This document shows, in pieces, positions 23,801 to 38,800 of a stretch of DNA of 64,000 bases. A program made the position numbers and the translations under genes. The stretch lies in assembly GCA_916610825.1 (NCBI GenBank), contig OU744447.1, positions 20,615,563 to 20,679,562 on the forward strand, written 5' to 3'. The stretch comes from Haliclystus octoradiatus (Eukaryota; Cnidaria; Staurozoa; Stauromedusae; Haliclystidae). The notes under the pieces are model-generated. The model was not told where the DNA came from. It did not search any database and was given only the letters and a program-made list of their open reading frames with translations. Positions within the stretch are counted from its first letter, which is position 1. The number at the start of each line of letters is the position of its first letter.

Positions 23801-26800
23801 TATGTTCTAGATTATATGAGTTACCAGTAAAGGTTCAAGACAAACAATCTGAATTACATCAAAGTACAGCTTGGTTGTATTATTGGATTGAAATTTCATT
23901 TATCCTCGTCACACTTGTTAGGTGTTTAAATTTAACAAAAGGGATTATAGCTACAGATCATCCTTGAGTTATTGAAATTAAAATTGATGAACACTTAACG
24001 AACCGGTTCATGAATATGAAATTGCCTGAAAATTCATGAACAGTTCATAATCGTTCGGGCAATTTCATGTTCATGAACTCATGAACTTTTTCGCATTGGA
24101 TATTTGTTTTGTTTGGAGAGGAAATTTTAGTTCTCAAATTGAGGGTGTATATTTTCTAGTAAGTCCATGATTGGAACTTAAATAGAAATAGAAAGAAACT
24201 AATAGTTGAAAACAAATATAATATACAAATCAAATGAAGTATGACAATCATTTCAGCTTCTTTGTTTGGGAAGGTTAAGTTGTGCCGTATTGGTGCGCGT
24301 ATAAGTTGACCCCCTATTTTTGAGCTGAGAATCGCGTAAAACAGGTTGGCTGTCCGTATAAGTCGAGTGCAAAAAACAAATAAATGACAAAATAAATATG
24401 TTATATGTTTAGTTAGTGAAGAAAACAAATATCAACAAGCATTAAGTATATCGTTGAAGTAATCAAGTAAATTAAAAAAGATTAAGTAAATGTACAAAAA
24501 AACTTTGAAATTCAGTTAATTTCCTCGTCGTCTTACCAGAAGCAGAACAAATAACCGTAACAATCATCTCTTCTCAAGGCCAAATACAAATTACAACTTT
24601 GAACACTTCCAGTCACATTCTTCACACATCTATTCTTAATTTTTTTGGTTCATCCTTCTCCTTTGTTAATGAAATTCTATCAACAATAGCAACAAGTCAA
24701 GAATGGTGCGTACAGTCTTGCATAATCGCACCACCAAAATTATTTTGAATTATGTATTTAGCGGCCGCAGTTATTGAAATTAATACCATATCACGGGAAT
24801 ATTGTGATCAAAACAAACACTGTAGAAGGCGATACAGAAAATAATATGTTTATACTTTGGTTACAGTGAAATACAGTATAACGGCCAGCTGCGGGAGGTA
24901 GATAAATTGATCACTATAGACAGGTGGCTTTTATATACATGTTTGATTCAAAAGAAAATACTATTTTAGACATTGTAAGAGTGACCACTATAGACAGGTG
25001 GCTGCTGTATAGAGGTGACTGTTATAACAGGTTTGAGTGTATCATTATAATTTTTCAATTAGAAAACTTGCTTCTTCTGTATAAAACCATGATAAACCAA
25101 TTTGAAGAAAATGGAATCAGAAAACAGAAGCCCATCCACGTGAATTGTAGTTTGAAAAGTCTTACGGTATTTAATGTTAGCGATGGCCGATATATTATCA
25201 TCGTAAAATTGACAGCTTTGTGTGAAAACTACAGAGTCCTACTGATCACAATTTACTTTTAATTCAATCATAAGTTAATTCTGAATGAATTAACATAGTG
25301 TTGAGGGTTTAACACTCAAAATAGACAACAACGATACGTGAAATATATTTGGAAATTTTAAATATTTTTTGCCCCATAGTACGGTCTCATTTTTTATTCT
25401 ATTTATCATCAATAAACAATAAACATTCATTTATATAGTTATGTACATTATTATCTAAAGTTGTACATTGTTTACTTCAATTATAATGTGATGCATTTAA
25501 AAAAAATATATGATGTTGACGACCATAATTGACTCTGTAATTTCAAATTTAAAAAGCAAAGCATTAATTTTACGTCATTTTTAGTTATAAATTAGTATGT
25601 TTAGAAGAAATTAATTGACATTTTTTTTGGTTGTTGATGTCAGTTCTTTTAATCAATTTTGAAGTGTTAAAATTTGACTTATATGCACACCAATACGGGT
25701 ATATACCTTTTAAGCAAATTATATGACGCTGTGAAACATAATTTATGGCAGTAATGAAACTTACTTTGAAACAAACTTACCCATTATTCTTGTTAGCTGC
25801 TCATCAGTGGTTCATGAAAAAGTTTATGTTTTATCCTTTAGTTCGTCAGAATAAAACACCATTAATGTTTGCAATTTTGAATGGTCATGCTCACATTGCT
25901 GCATATTTATTAAACATTGGTGTTGATCCTAACACTAAAGATACATCTACAAATACACCAATTCATTATGCATGTGGCTATGGATGGTATTACTGTACAA
26001 AATTATTACTTGAAGCTGGGGCAAATCCAAATGTTCCAAATATGTGGAAGGTAAGTTTCAATGTAGATCGTCATAGGAACTGTTTGTAGCTACTCTGTTC
26101 AATTTATTAAGTACAGTGAAACCAGTATATAAAAACCAGTTATGACAGGTGGGTAAAATTACCACTATGTACAGATGATTTATATATACAGTGTTTATTC
26201 AACAGAATACTAGAGTGACTACTATAGACAGATATGGCCATTGCATAGAGGTGACTGCTATAACAGGTTTGGTTATAATTGCGCTACTGTTGCTATTGAT
26301 TGACTGATTGATGAACTCAGATCACACTGGGTGTTAAGCTGTGATTTCCCCTTTCATTTCTGTTTTACTTTGGCGATGTAGGTCACAACAATGCTTAACG
26401 TTAGACAAGTTACGGTAATGCAAGGAATTTTTGCTTGCCTCTTACAAGAATGATACAAGAATGTTTATGATTTTCATTTCCCTCCCTCCCACATCCTATT
26501 ACAAATTTAGATTTTATACGTCTCTACCTACATCTAATACAATTATTTCATCCAAATTGTAATTTCCACTGATTAATGTTTGACTCTTCTTGCTTTTTGT
26601 GGGATTTGCTAGCATAGAGTTTGACATGTTCATTAGTAGTAACACTTGCATTCACATCTAATTGTAATCCACCTACCACCAAGCTTAAAGCACCATTCTC
26701 ATAATGATGGGAAGTTTAATGGTGTTCAATCGATCACAAATCTTTGAGCATTTCATCAAAATAATTTTAAATTCTTTATTAGCTGATATCACTACCAACA

Positions 26801-29800
26801 CCGAAACTATGAAAATGCCATGAAGGTGTTGATAAAACACCATGAAAATGTAAGAAAGTGAAAACCACAAATTTTTTAAGCCATGAAAACATCCAAATTC
26901 ACAATATTAAAATGTGAAAATGCCATGAAAATGTCATAAAAACGCCATGAAATATCACACTTTTTTATGGTTTTGATGTCAGTCGTGTATTATACTAAAC
27001 AAGTTCTTACAACTGCAACATCTTTATCTCTGATACTTTACAATTAATTTGATTTGGTTAATTTTAAATGATTACATTTTAGACAACTCCTCTTGCTTTG
27101 GCATTATTGAAAGACAATGAAGAATGTGCTGAGCTTTTGCTCAGCATTGATGGTGTTGATGTCAACTTTCGTGATGAAACAGGATGTACTATTCTCTCAC
27201 AACAAATGCTGAGCGCCTATGACGATAAGACAATCAAACGTGTGAAGTATCTAGTTGAAGAAAAATCAGCTGATCCATGTATACCTGATAGTAAAGGATG
27301 GACTGCAGTAAGTTTGAAACAGTTGGTTTTTTGTTTTGTTTTCGATTTGAACAAAACTTCGCTCATGTTTTTCTATTGTCACTGTCAAATCGTATTGAAT
27401 AAGATGTAGTTAATTTCCATTTCAATATACTGAGTAGCGACAATTAAAACACAGTAATCTGCAACAGTTTTGATTTATTCTTAAATCATTGCCAGGCAAG
27501 TGAAAGAGACAGTGTACAGGAATTAAATTGTATTTATAATTTGAAAATAATTTACATAATATGTTGAATTTTGGGGCTCTATTGAGCTATATCACTCTAA
27601 ACTGTATTATATTTTTATTATAATTAAATTGTATTTTTTTGTACAATATGTTAACTTCTTAATTACAATTAATTTTGAATTTTCTTTCACTGTAGTTTAA
27701 ATTTACCATTTTTGTTTCAACCTTTTACCCATGTCATTCATAAACTCTATAGCGTCTCTCAATAGACAAGCAAATTTTGCTTACAGCAAGATGACGTCAA
27801 CCACTGTATATCATATTTCATCAATCAATGTCTTTAGCCTGTAAATATCTTTTTATCATGTGGTTGAAATAAAATTCTATTCTATTCTATTCTATTCTAT
27901 TCTATTCTATTCTATTCTATTCTATTCTATTCTATTCTATTCTATTCTATTCTATTCTATTCTATTCTATTCTATTCTATTCTATTCTATTCTATTCTAT
28001 TCTATTCTATTCTATTCTAAACAATAGACAAAACATTATGTCAGAACAATCCAACAGTCACACACAATATTATCAACTTTAAGGGTTGAAAACAAATGAA
28101 TTAGGTTATTGTGTGTTTTATTTGTTGTTACTCTGTATAACATTGTCGATCAGTTTTATATTCTCTGGTTTTAATCATTTTGTTTTTAACATGATATTAT
28201 TTCTTGGAATTTAGAATTCATTGCTTCAACACTGTTTAACTAACGTTCAAACATTTACTTTATTTTCTTTTAAATGCATGTTAATTGTATGAAATATAGC
28301 CTACTTTTAATGCTTTTTCTGAAATTTATTTTGCATATCCTAAGGAATCCCATAAACGCATCATGTTGTTATAACTTGGACTAATAAATCTTGTCTGATG
28401 TGACGGAGACATGTCAGCAACACTCACTCTTAAGTATTATTGTCCTTATTTATAATCTGCAGCTTCATTACTTGGCATCTCATTCAGTATATAAACCAAA
28501 GCCATGGAAAAAGAAAAAGAGACCGGGCATGGTAAGTTAACATCTTAGGTATTGCTTTTTGCTTTTTGCCATTGAAAATCGATTAAATCAAAATATCCTA
28601 GAATTCATACTATTTTTGAAATTGGAATTCTCATGTCTCTATAAAACTCGTTTAAATGGAGCTATAAATATTGTAGCCAAGATTAAACATGGACAATGCG
28701 AATGGTTGCAGTTTGGGAACCTAATATTACGTTCTGGAAATTTGAGTGTATTGGGCTTTCCCTTTGGCAAAATTGGGCATAGTGCGGTAACTTAAATCGA
28801 TATTCTTATTAAATGACGTATTGCCAGAAAGTGCCATAACACAAAGGAGATGATGTAGGAGTCATGTGATTAACACAAGGTCATTCATGTGATACAGTAA
28901 GTGAAAGGTTTAGGACGTAGCTCAATCAGCACTGTTCAAGGTAGCTTGCAAGACAGTAGCATCGTCATTTGTCTGATGGTTTTTGTTATCAATTTAGTTT
29001 CAATTTGCTGGTGATTATTCACTATTTAGAGTTTGCTAGTGATTGCTCTCTATTCAGAATTTGGTAGTGATGGTTCACTATTCGAAGCTAGATTTGACGT
29101 TCAGAATGACTAGTTAAGTCCCCAACCACCCCCTCCATTAATATATACGTATATATACGTTTTCAGGCGCACCCCCGCCACAGGCCAATCACGTATATAT
29201 ACATTTTCATGTTACAGGGCTCTAAAGGGCTTGAAAATCAGAAAAAGGGGAACCCCCTTCTAAAATAATTTGTATGTTTTAGCCAATAGAACTTCAGCTA
29301 ATCAGGGAACCTTATTCACGTGATTCCATCATGATTTGACTATTTTATGGAAGTTTCAAATTTTGTCAAAACAGAGATCGAAAAAAAATGGCGAAGCAAA
29401 GGATGGCTGCTAATAAAACTAAGAAAACAGTAAAAAATTGTTCCAAGAAACAATCTTAAAGTTCACTAATCGAATCAACAATAAAATTGGATGTTATTTT
29501 ATATTTTATGGGAGGATATTGTTATTGCTGGACAATTTTGGAAGTTGAAAATGTCATGTTATGCTTTCTGTTTACGATCGTTTGACGCATTTTTCAATGC
29601 GGTACATTGGTGAATTTTCAAGTTAAATATACCTTTCAATGTTGTTTGTTTCATATGATTGGTATGCAAAAATGTTTGCAGCGTATTTATCTATTCATTT
29701 CTTTTTTTATTTTCCTATTTGACAAAGAATTTGATATTTGAATGATGTAAACAGACAAGGCCAGATAACAACAGCAGTTTTCTGAACATAAAACGCTGTT

Positions 29801-32800
29801 GACTATGGCTTCATATTTGCTATCAGAGGAATCAATATATCATCAAATCAATTGAGTAATGTATCATTGGCAAAAATTTAAAAGTGGTAACCCGTTTACA
29901 TTAATAAATCATTGAAAACTGTTGTTACTACGTCTAATTTATGCAATGTTTTATGTTATTTGGAACAAATTCACACATATGCTACGCTTATCCTATCAAA
30001 ATGACTTCATTTTAAATATAAATGTGGAAAATAAAACAATCTACAGAAAGATAATATTGACATGAAGTTTATGTTAAAATTTGAACTTCTCAATAAAATA
30101 TAAAGTGCATTAAAATGAAAGTAAAATTTTTCGAACCGTCGCACGAAAACCGCTTGGCCTGTGGTGGGTGGACAGTCTCAAACTGCTTGGCATCAAAAGT
30201 GTTAATTAATAACAGGATTTTATTTAATGTTTCCACTGACTATCAGTGTGACGGCGCTTGGTTTGATGGGGACAGGTTCACTCCCAGATTCACATACAGT
30301 TACGCTGTCAAACGCATCTGCTTTTGGGGGAACTCCCACCGACCAAGCACAAAGGCCAAATGAGTCCATTCCATGACCGAGTTTGATGCCCGTTTCTTTG
30401 AATTTGTAAACAAATGATAGTCGTTTCATTGTTAGCGTTTACTTTTGTTGTGAAAATTATCATCACTTCAAACTTGATATTGGACATGACATCGACAACA
30501 ATAATTGTTTTAAATAAGAATACATTTTATTACTTCAAAGAATGTAATAACCAGGTTCTGACAAAAAGACCAGCCTTCTGGAATCCTAGAGGCCGGCATA
30601 TCAACATTTTGTTCTGAGATTTTTGTTGTTGGGGTTTGACCAATTAATCATAAAATAACCATTTTTCTTCTGAATCTGCTCTAGCCTTCCAGAATCTAGA
30701 ATTGCATGATTCCTGTTTTTGTCCGACCCTGAACGTGACACCATTAAGCTTGTGAAAATGACCAATTCTTATTAAGTAATGATGGCAATGACATTATTTT
30801 AGTTGTACCCAGAAACAGTATCAATTTTTTGTGTTCAAAATTAATATTCGTTTTGATGAGACTGGTCTAACACATGTTTCGTCCCTCTAACGAATTGTAT
30901 CGATGGCGACAACCTGAATGCATATTGCACGTGCAATTCCGGTTAAAGATGATTGTGATATAGATGTGATTGATAAAATTAGTTGATGAGGCTATGCTGA
31001 AATATGTTTGTTTTCTTTGTAAACAGTTTACTGACTATGGTAAAAAATTCCCAACTTTTATCAAAGAGTACTCAGATGTCTGCTGTTCCGTAGCAAAAGT
31101 TTTACTTGATGCCAGTGCTGATGTCAATGCAGTAGATGAAGATGGAAAATCTCCGATTATGTTTGCTGTTTTACAGGTTATTAAATACTTAAAATATACA
31201 CCAACAGATTGACTACTTGCTATCCTATCAATCGAAATCCTCTGCTACTGTTGTTGTCTAGGTCACTATTGATATTTACTTAAAAATCTAAGCAACCTTC
31301 ATTGCAAGGGTAATTCATGAGGCTATTACGCCGTTGTCCTCCATGAGACCCTGAAATTTAATCATATGTGCATTCTATTGTCAAACATCATTCCCGGCAG
31401 CAACAAATTATGCATCAGGTATGATTGTAACCAATGACCATCAGGTCAAATTGCCTGATATCCAAAGATGATGATATGTAACTGATTTCTATTTTTGATT
31501 CTCCGTAAAAACTCTTTTATTCCTACCTCACTTAATGTTACACTTTTCATTTCATCCATTACCATCCTCTGTGAAATGAAGTTTAGGAACATTAAATGGC
31601 CCACTTTTCATGACAGTTCCCCTGTGAAAAACGGTTCAGGAGTTCATGAACATGTTCATTAACTGTTCATGAACATCTGAATTGCTTTTCACAGATTTTG
31701 GGCCTGTCAACGTTCACAAATTACAACTGTTTAACGGTGTTAATGAACAATTAGTGAAAGTTTGAATAATTCTTGAACAGTTAAAGAGGTTCATGAACAG
31801 TTTATGAACTCAACAATTTTTTCACAGGAGCTGTTATGCAGGTTGACTGTAAGTATTTATCTTCCCCTGCGAAAAACAGTTCAGGAGTTCATGAACAGTT
31901 CATGTACAGCTCATGAACGTTAAATGGCTCCAATTTTCCTGAACTGTTCATGAACAGTTCATGAACCCTCACAGACAGTTCATGAAATTTGGGGCCATTT
32001 AACGTTTATGAACTGTTCATGAACTGTTCATGAACTCCTGAACTTTTTTCGCAGGGGTTGTCTTTCACATTTTGTTTACAGAGCGTTAATACAGTCAAAC
32101 TCGGTTAATATCCCCTCTTTTAATATCCCACCTTGCTTAATATCCCCACATAAAACTGATTTCTATTTTCCATTCTCCATACAAGCTCTCATAATCCTAC
32201 CCCGCTTTACATCCCACCTCGCTTAATGTCCCACTTTTCATCCGTACCAGAGGGGGGATATTAAGCAAGTTCGACTGTATGAGATATACTTCCATTTTTT
32301 ACCAGCATTTGTTTTTGTTCTTTTCTGATCTCATATGCCTATCTTCAGATAACAACATTGACTTCTCCTATTTTACACTATAATACTTCCTATAACATGG
32401 TTTGCTTAATATATCAAGTAAATGAGCGTAACACTTCCTCAACATTTTCTCAACATTGAGGCAAGGCTTGTGTAAAGCTAATGTTGTGTTCATTTAGTTA
32501 CCCATTCAACATTCGATCTAAGCATGAGCTCTATCATTTAGAGCAGGCATAGAGCTGACATTGCATTGGATGGCTAAGTAAATGAACACAACAAGTGCTT
32601 CTGCAAGTGCCCTAAATGCTGAGAAAATATTGCACATATTTTGTATTCACTATTAGCCAGGGTGTTGCCTAATATGGCTTTGTACATTTTATTTAATTAG
32701 CATAACATTCCCTTGCTGGAACTGTTTCAAAAGCATGGTGGTAACGCTGCTATTGGTTGCGATATAGAAACTAAGCGAACTGCTCTACACTGTCTTCTGT

Positions 32801-35800
32801 CTGCAGACACAACACTTAATCTACAAGAGTTATACCCAATGAAGGTACAATTATGTTCAAGTGCTGTTATGATATGTTTTATTTTACATGCAACTTACAT
32901 TTAAATGGTAAACAGAGAAAACAGTCTGATTCGTAGATCTTAATTTCCTTTATTGTTTCCATCATTATTTAGTTACATCGGCTGTAAAATGCTGCCCATA
33001 CTATGAAATAGCTAGGCTGTGTGCAGATAGACTTTTTCTTTGTATAATCCAATCCGCCTGTGCATTAGCGCCGGGTTTAGCGTTATTATTGCTCTTTCCA
33101 TTTCTACTGTTTTGATAGTATATTGTGATTGGCTACTGGTAATTAATATATAGGAATATAACAAGACAGTTGACAAGTATTTTAAAATAATGAAAATTGA
33201 GTAATTGCAGGATACCACACTACGTAAATATTTATTCAATATGAATTCAGTACAAACACTTAGTATGCGATACTCTGTGCCAATATGCAGGCACACTATA
33301 CAAAGGAAAAGTCTGTCTGCTGGCTATTAAATATCCTGAACAGTTCATAAAATGTTCATATATAGGCTTAAATACAATCCATTAAGTGTTGATTCCTTTC
33401 ATACAAATTTGTTTAACATATAGATACAGTCCACTAATTCAGTATTAGGCTGTCTTCCTTTCTTCAGTAGATGCTTAACGTTTGCATAATTTCTTGATAT
33501 CCTTATTTAATTTATAATTACTGGTGTTTGTTTCAGCTATCAGAAGAAGATAGTGACGGCGATGCAACTAAAGTCTTCAACAAACAAGTGCTAAAGCTAA
33601 ATCAAAATGCTTTAGATACTTTAATTGCATGCGGTGCCGATCTTGATGCTGTTGATAAAACTGGTACTACAGCATTAATGCAAACATTTCAATTGGTATG
33701 AAAACATTTGTTATTGATCGAAATTGTTTATTACAATTGTTATCATTGATTTATATAGCCAAACGGGTGATACAAAGTAAAAAGAACAATACAAGAGTAT
33801 TTAGAATAGATTTATAAGTACGCATTTATTGTTCCCCTCCAAACATCATGAGCTTTTGAATAATGTTTCGTACTCAGTTCATGAACTTCATGAGCTCTTC
33901 ATATACATTTCATAAATACCTCACAAAAATTTAATAAACAATTGATCGGAGTTTATTGAAGTGTGCCATTACACATTCATGAACATATTGTGTAGGTTTG
34001 TACCTGGGTAGTTCAGTGTTTAATCACGGAATTGAATGCAAATATTTTGGAGATCAAATTCAGGTTGCAGAAGTGATGTGTTTTCACTCTTGTAAATTCC
34101 ACTTCAGAGCGGCTGAGAAGCTGACAATATTTCAAACAAGCCTGACATTTACAACCTTGGCATTTGTTTCAAGATACAATTAGGTCCAAAACATTACTTG
34201 GATCATATGCCTGAGTTCAACCCATTGTAGAATGGCCATACATTTGGTCTAACTATAGAATTCAGGCTTCTATTGTATTTGATGTAGATTCATAAAACTG
34301 AAATTTAGAATGAGAGTGTGTTATCAGTAAATTAACAACTGTTTAATGTTAGGTACTTCAATTTTTCTCTATCTTCAGCTACTTTGGCTTGTGCCATATT
34401 TTTACCCATAACTTTCATTTCATCTTTTAATTGACCGAAAAATGTTCTTCCGAGGGTTCCTCTCTTTGAAAAGGCGCTGTTAGCCAGTTAAGCAACACTT
34501 TTGAAACTGGTAGGTGTATTTGTCGAAGATAATGTCCGTTTATGGCCAGATGTTTCTGAAGCAAGGTTTCACAAGCCTCACAAGCGTTAGCATACGTTTG
34601 AGTAAGCCATCTTTAACAATTGTTGAAATCATTTACATCTTCATACAACTTACGCGTTTTACACTGTAAAACATTTTAATATTTCAAATGGGATTCTGTA
34701 TAAATGGAATGTTGTGTGATCAAGTTAGTTTTTTAGTAGTGTTTGTGCAATGATAATTTTTTTGTCACACTTGACGCTAAGAAAGTTTAACACTATATGT
34801 ATTGTTTCTTTACAAGGGAAATAATTATTTATCAATGGCAGATTTATTAATAAAAGCTGGTGCAAGTCCTTTGGTTGGAGAAGATCATCACGGCCATTAT
34901 TTGCTGCATTCTATGTCGGCAGATTGTTTTCATTATGATGCTGCAACATATCTTGAATCAATGCGTAAAAAGGTAAATGAAGGTCATATCTTCTTTGTAA
35001 CAAATGTTATTGTCTTGATGTGAATTACAAACTCACTAACCTATCAACTTTGTTACTAACTCAATAACCTATCAACTTTGTTACTAACTCAATAACATTT
35101 TTTTACAAAATAAAATATTTTTCCAAACGCGGAACATTACATCATATGATACTTTTAATTATGTCCCTATGGTATTGTAGAAATGACTTAATTACTTTAG
35201 CATCAACTCTGGTTTGGAAGGTTGATGCAATTTAAAATGATTGTTCACAAGATAGAAATCTTTTATTGATGGAAAGTTTATAGATCAATTACTGTAACTT
35301 TACGAGTTGCTGTATTTACTTTCGGCTTATTCAACATAACCAACTTCATGAATCATAAGAAGCTCGTAAATAAGCATGAATGGTCCATGAATAAGCATGA
35401 AAGGTTCATGAAAATGTAAAAAGGGGCCATTCAACGTTCATGAACTGAGCTTAGCTGTTAATGAACTTGTATATGCTTTACATTTGAACTGTAGTCACTC
35501 CATATTCCTTAAGCACACATGCTTTGTTATTTGGACCATAAACACATTTACAGGCAAATATAAGCATCATGTCTACACTGACGAGGAACTGACGCACGTC
35601 CCCCTACTTCTAAAATTAGGATGTTATCACTTTTCTTCTCCCGATCACACAAGCTGAATAACTTGCACATCATATTTGGAGACAAAAACTCCCAAAATTT
35701 CCAAATGATCTTAAATAAAGAATTGGCTTATTTGCCTTATGGCCTATGGCCTTGTGTTTTTCTGATGCTTTCTTGTGTCTCCAAGCATCCTGTGTGTCGG

Positions 35801-38800
35801 TATCAGATAATCCAAACACGGCTTCCGCGCAGTGACCCTTTAATGCAAAATTTGATTGGATTTCTTATAATCATGAAGCATTGAATGTGAATTGATACCT
35901 TTCTTTTCAGTTCGATTTTAGTGAACTTATCAATAAACGTGATCACGATGGATTCACCCCTTTCCTACTGGCAAGCGAAGCAATGGCGAGCTGTGGAGAA
36001 AAACATGTACGTCATTTATGCATTTTCTTATGTTTAAACCATTCATCTTAATATTACAACAATAGTTTGGCCTAGGTGCTTGGTTGGTGGGAGGTGGCAG
36101 ACGGCAGACGGCAATAATTATAAAGGCCGGCAGAACAAAGGCAGACCTGACACCACCAACCAAGCTCAGTTCCAGTCACACTGCTAAGTCAGTGGAATTC
36201 CTAGTCATACTTACCAACCATAAGTTTGAAATGGGAGGAGGGTGGGAGAAAAAATGTTCCACATTTAACCGGCAAAAAACAACAGCAGCCCAAACTCAAT
36301 CATCAATAGCATAGCCTAGCATAGCAACAACAACAACCTCAATGATAGCGGCAAGGCCCAAAGCATTGGCATAGCATAGCAACAACAACAACACAAATTA
36401 TAGCATCATGGCCCAAAGCATTAGCATAGCAACAGTAACAACACCAATGATAGCAGCATGGCCCAAAGCACTAATATAGCATAGCAGCAACAACAACAAC
36501 ACCAACAACAGCGGCATGGCCCAAAGCACTAATATAGCATAGCATGGCAACAAACAACATCACCAACGATAGGGGAATGGCTCTAAGCATTAGCATATCA
36601 TAAGCAGCAACAACAACACAAATGCTAATCAGCAGCAATCAACAAGCATATTAGACCAGTATCAAACAACGGCAGCCAATACCTTAATCATCATTGGCAT
36701 AGCATTAGAACAAGTAAATATGACCTCAAATTAAAGCAGCATCAAATAAATTTACAACTTGCGAAAGTTGGCTGAATTGAACTAAGCAAAGCAGCATCAA
36801 ATAAATTTACAGATTGCGGAAGTTGGCTGAAACGAACTAAGCAGCAAGCTGGCAAAGCAAAGAATGAATAAAAACGCCCAAGAAAACTGTAAAGTAGATT
36901 AGATGACCCACTGCGTAAATACCTACCCCCTTCTGTGAACGTGAGCCTCAATTCCAAGCCCCTTCATCTAACCTACAAAGGAATAGCTCACAATATACGT
37001 ATCTTAAAGATGATGGTTTAACCTCGGGAAAATTCCATTTAACCCCAAAAAATTTGATATGGTAGTATGTGTGTTAAAACAGAGCATGATATAGATTGGA
37101 AACAATAATAAGGCCTTTTATTTATTTATTTATTTGTTTTCCTACTTCACAGGGACGTATCCAATTGCTACAACATTTCATGAAGGTATTTATTGTTCAC
37201 AAGATCAAAGTTATTGCATTACAACTAGGATACGTCAGATATGGCTTTTCAAGATGTTTCGTAAATGGCAATGCTTAATTCACGGAATCAGTTTATTTCT
37301 TTATGAGAACGTTAGAATCTTCAATTAGCTCAGACATTTTAGATGGCTCAAAATATTATCCTATAATTCGTCATCTGAAACAACAATATCGATAATCTCT
37401 TTACCTCTAATGATATTTCTAATTTATACTTAATTGATTTTGTGGAATTTTGAAGTGATAGTCACCATATTAATTACAAAATTTATCCACACTATTCTTC
37501 CAACCACCATAGTCAAGATATATACTGTGTAATTCAACATGTTATCAGCAAATATGCAACATAATCAGTCCTTTGAAAAAAGTATTTTTGTAAACTTGAA
37601 GGTTTCTGAATAAATGATGATGATGATGAATCATTTCAAGTTTTCTTCCGCTGAAGCCTTTCAATAGACATCTTCGCCACTGGGCTGATTAAGTCTGTTA
37701 ATTACACACAACCTTACTACTCAAATGGATGGTTTATAGAAAGTGTGATTAATCTTAATACACAGGTACTTGTTGAATTGGGTGCTGATGTCAATGCAAC
37801 TATAGAGAAACCAACAAAGAAGCCAACCAAAGACACAAAGGTATGACAACCATATAGGTATACTGTGTTTAACAAAAAGAACTCTTTACTTTAATTATAC
37901 CTTTTACCTATATTTAACTTATGTAGGGTCTCACTGCACCCAAAGTGTTCGCATCAGAGTACTTAACACCCGTAATCGTTTTTCAATTTGTTTTATGAAA
38001 TAAATGCACTGTTTATTTAAAAGCTCAAGATAATGATTGCATGTAAATTCTCCTAAAGTGACATCATCATAGGGACTAGAACAAACATGGATCTTCAATC
38101 GAAACACGCTGCACTTTTTGAATAAGCTATGTTATAGAAATCGAAGAAAATCGTTTGAAAATAAATGCAAGGAGCATTAGTTAATCTTTTTATATACATT
38201 TTTATCGATAGTATATAGCACAATCAACTTGATTTGCTCATGGAAATGCTTAGTACTGCATAATGATGTAGTTGACATGTGTTTTCGTATTCTCCCTAGT
38301 TCTACAATATGCAGATTCTATGAATATGCAGGCTGTATGCAGATTCCAGTGCAGTCATCTTTGTATTGAATATAAAAATTATCAAGTATATAACCTAAGA
38401 TAATTATATAATCTAACATAATTGTAAGATCAATAATAACTCTTTATATATGATTCAAACACTTTAATCTTCAATTTCACTTTGGTCCAATCTAACTTGG
38501 ACGACTTTAACAATTCACTTTTTACAATGCACTATTGCACCAAAGTACATTTCTATTTATACGATATCGAAGAGAGGCTAGTCTCGCAATCACTCAGTCT
38601 TACACTTCCCCGAGATTTGCAAATCTCATTTAAAACATATAAGTATAGTCATGTTGAATTAGTAATTAATTAAGGTACATAATCATCCAACCATACAGGC
38701 GGACGTCTAATTCTAATAGGTCGTAAAGGCTGTACATTATCAACATCATCTTCAACTGAAGATTCTTCATTTGACACATTGTTACTATCATTGACATCGT

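Noticed and set aside
27875..28019. Possible CRISPR-like or coding repeat
   Set aside because: Plain pentanucleotide microsatellite with no spacers, in eukaryotic intron sequence.
30115..30363. 82-codon + strand frame in intron 15
   Set aside because: No family wording, no splice context that fits the flanking exons, and an overlapping frame on the other strand; chance cannot be excluded.
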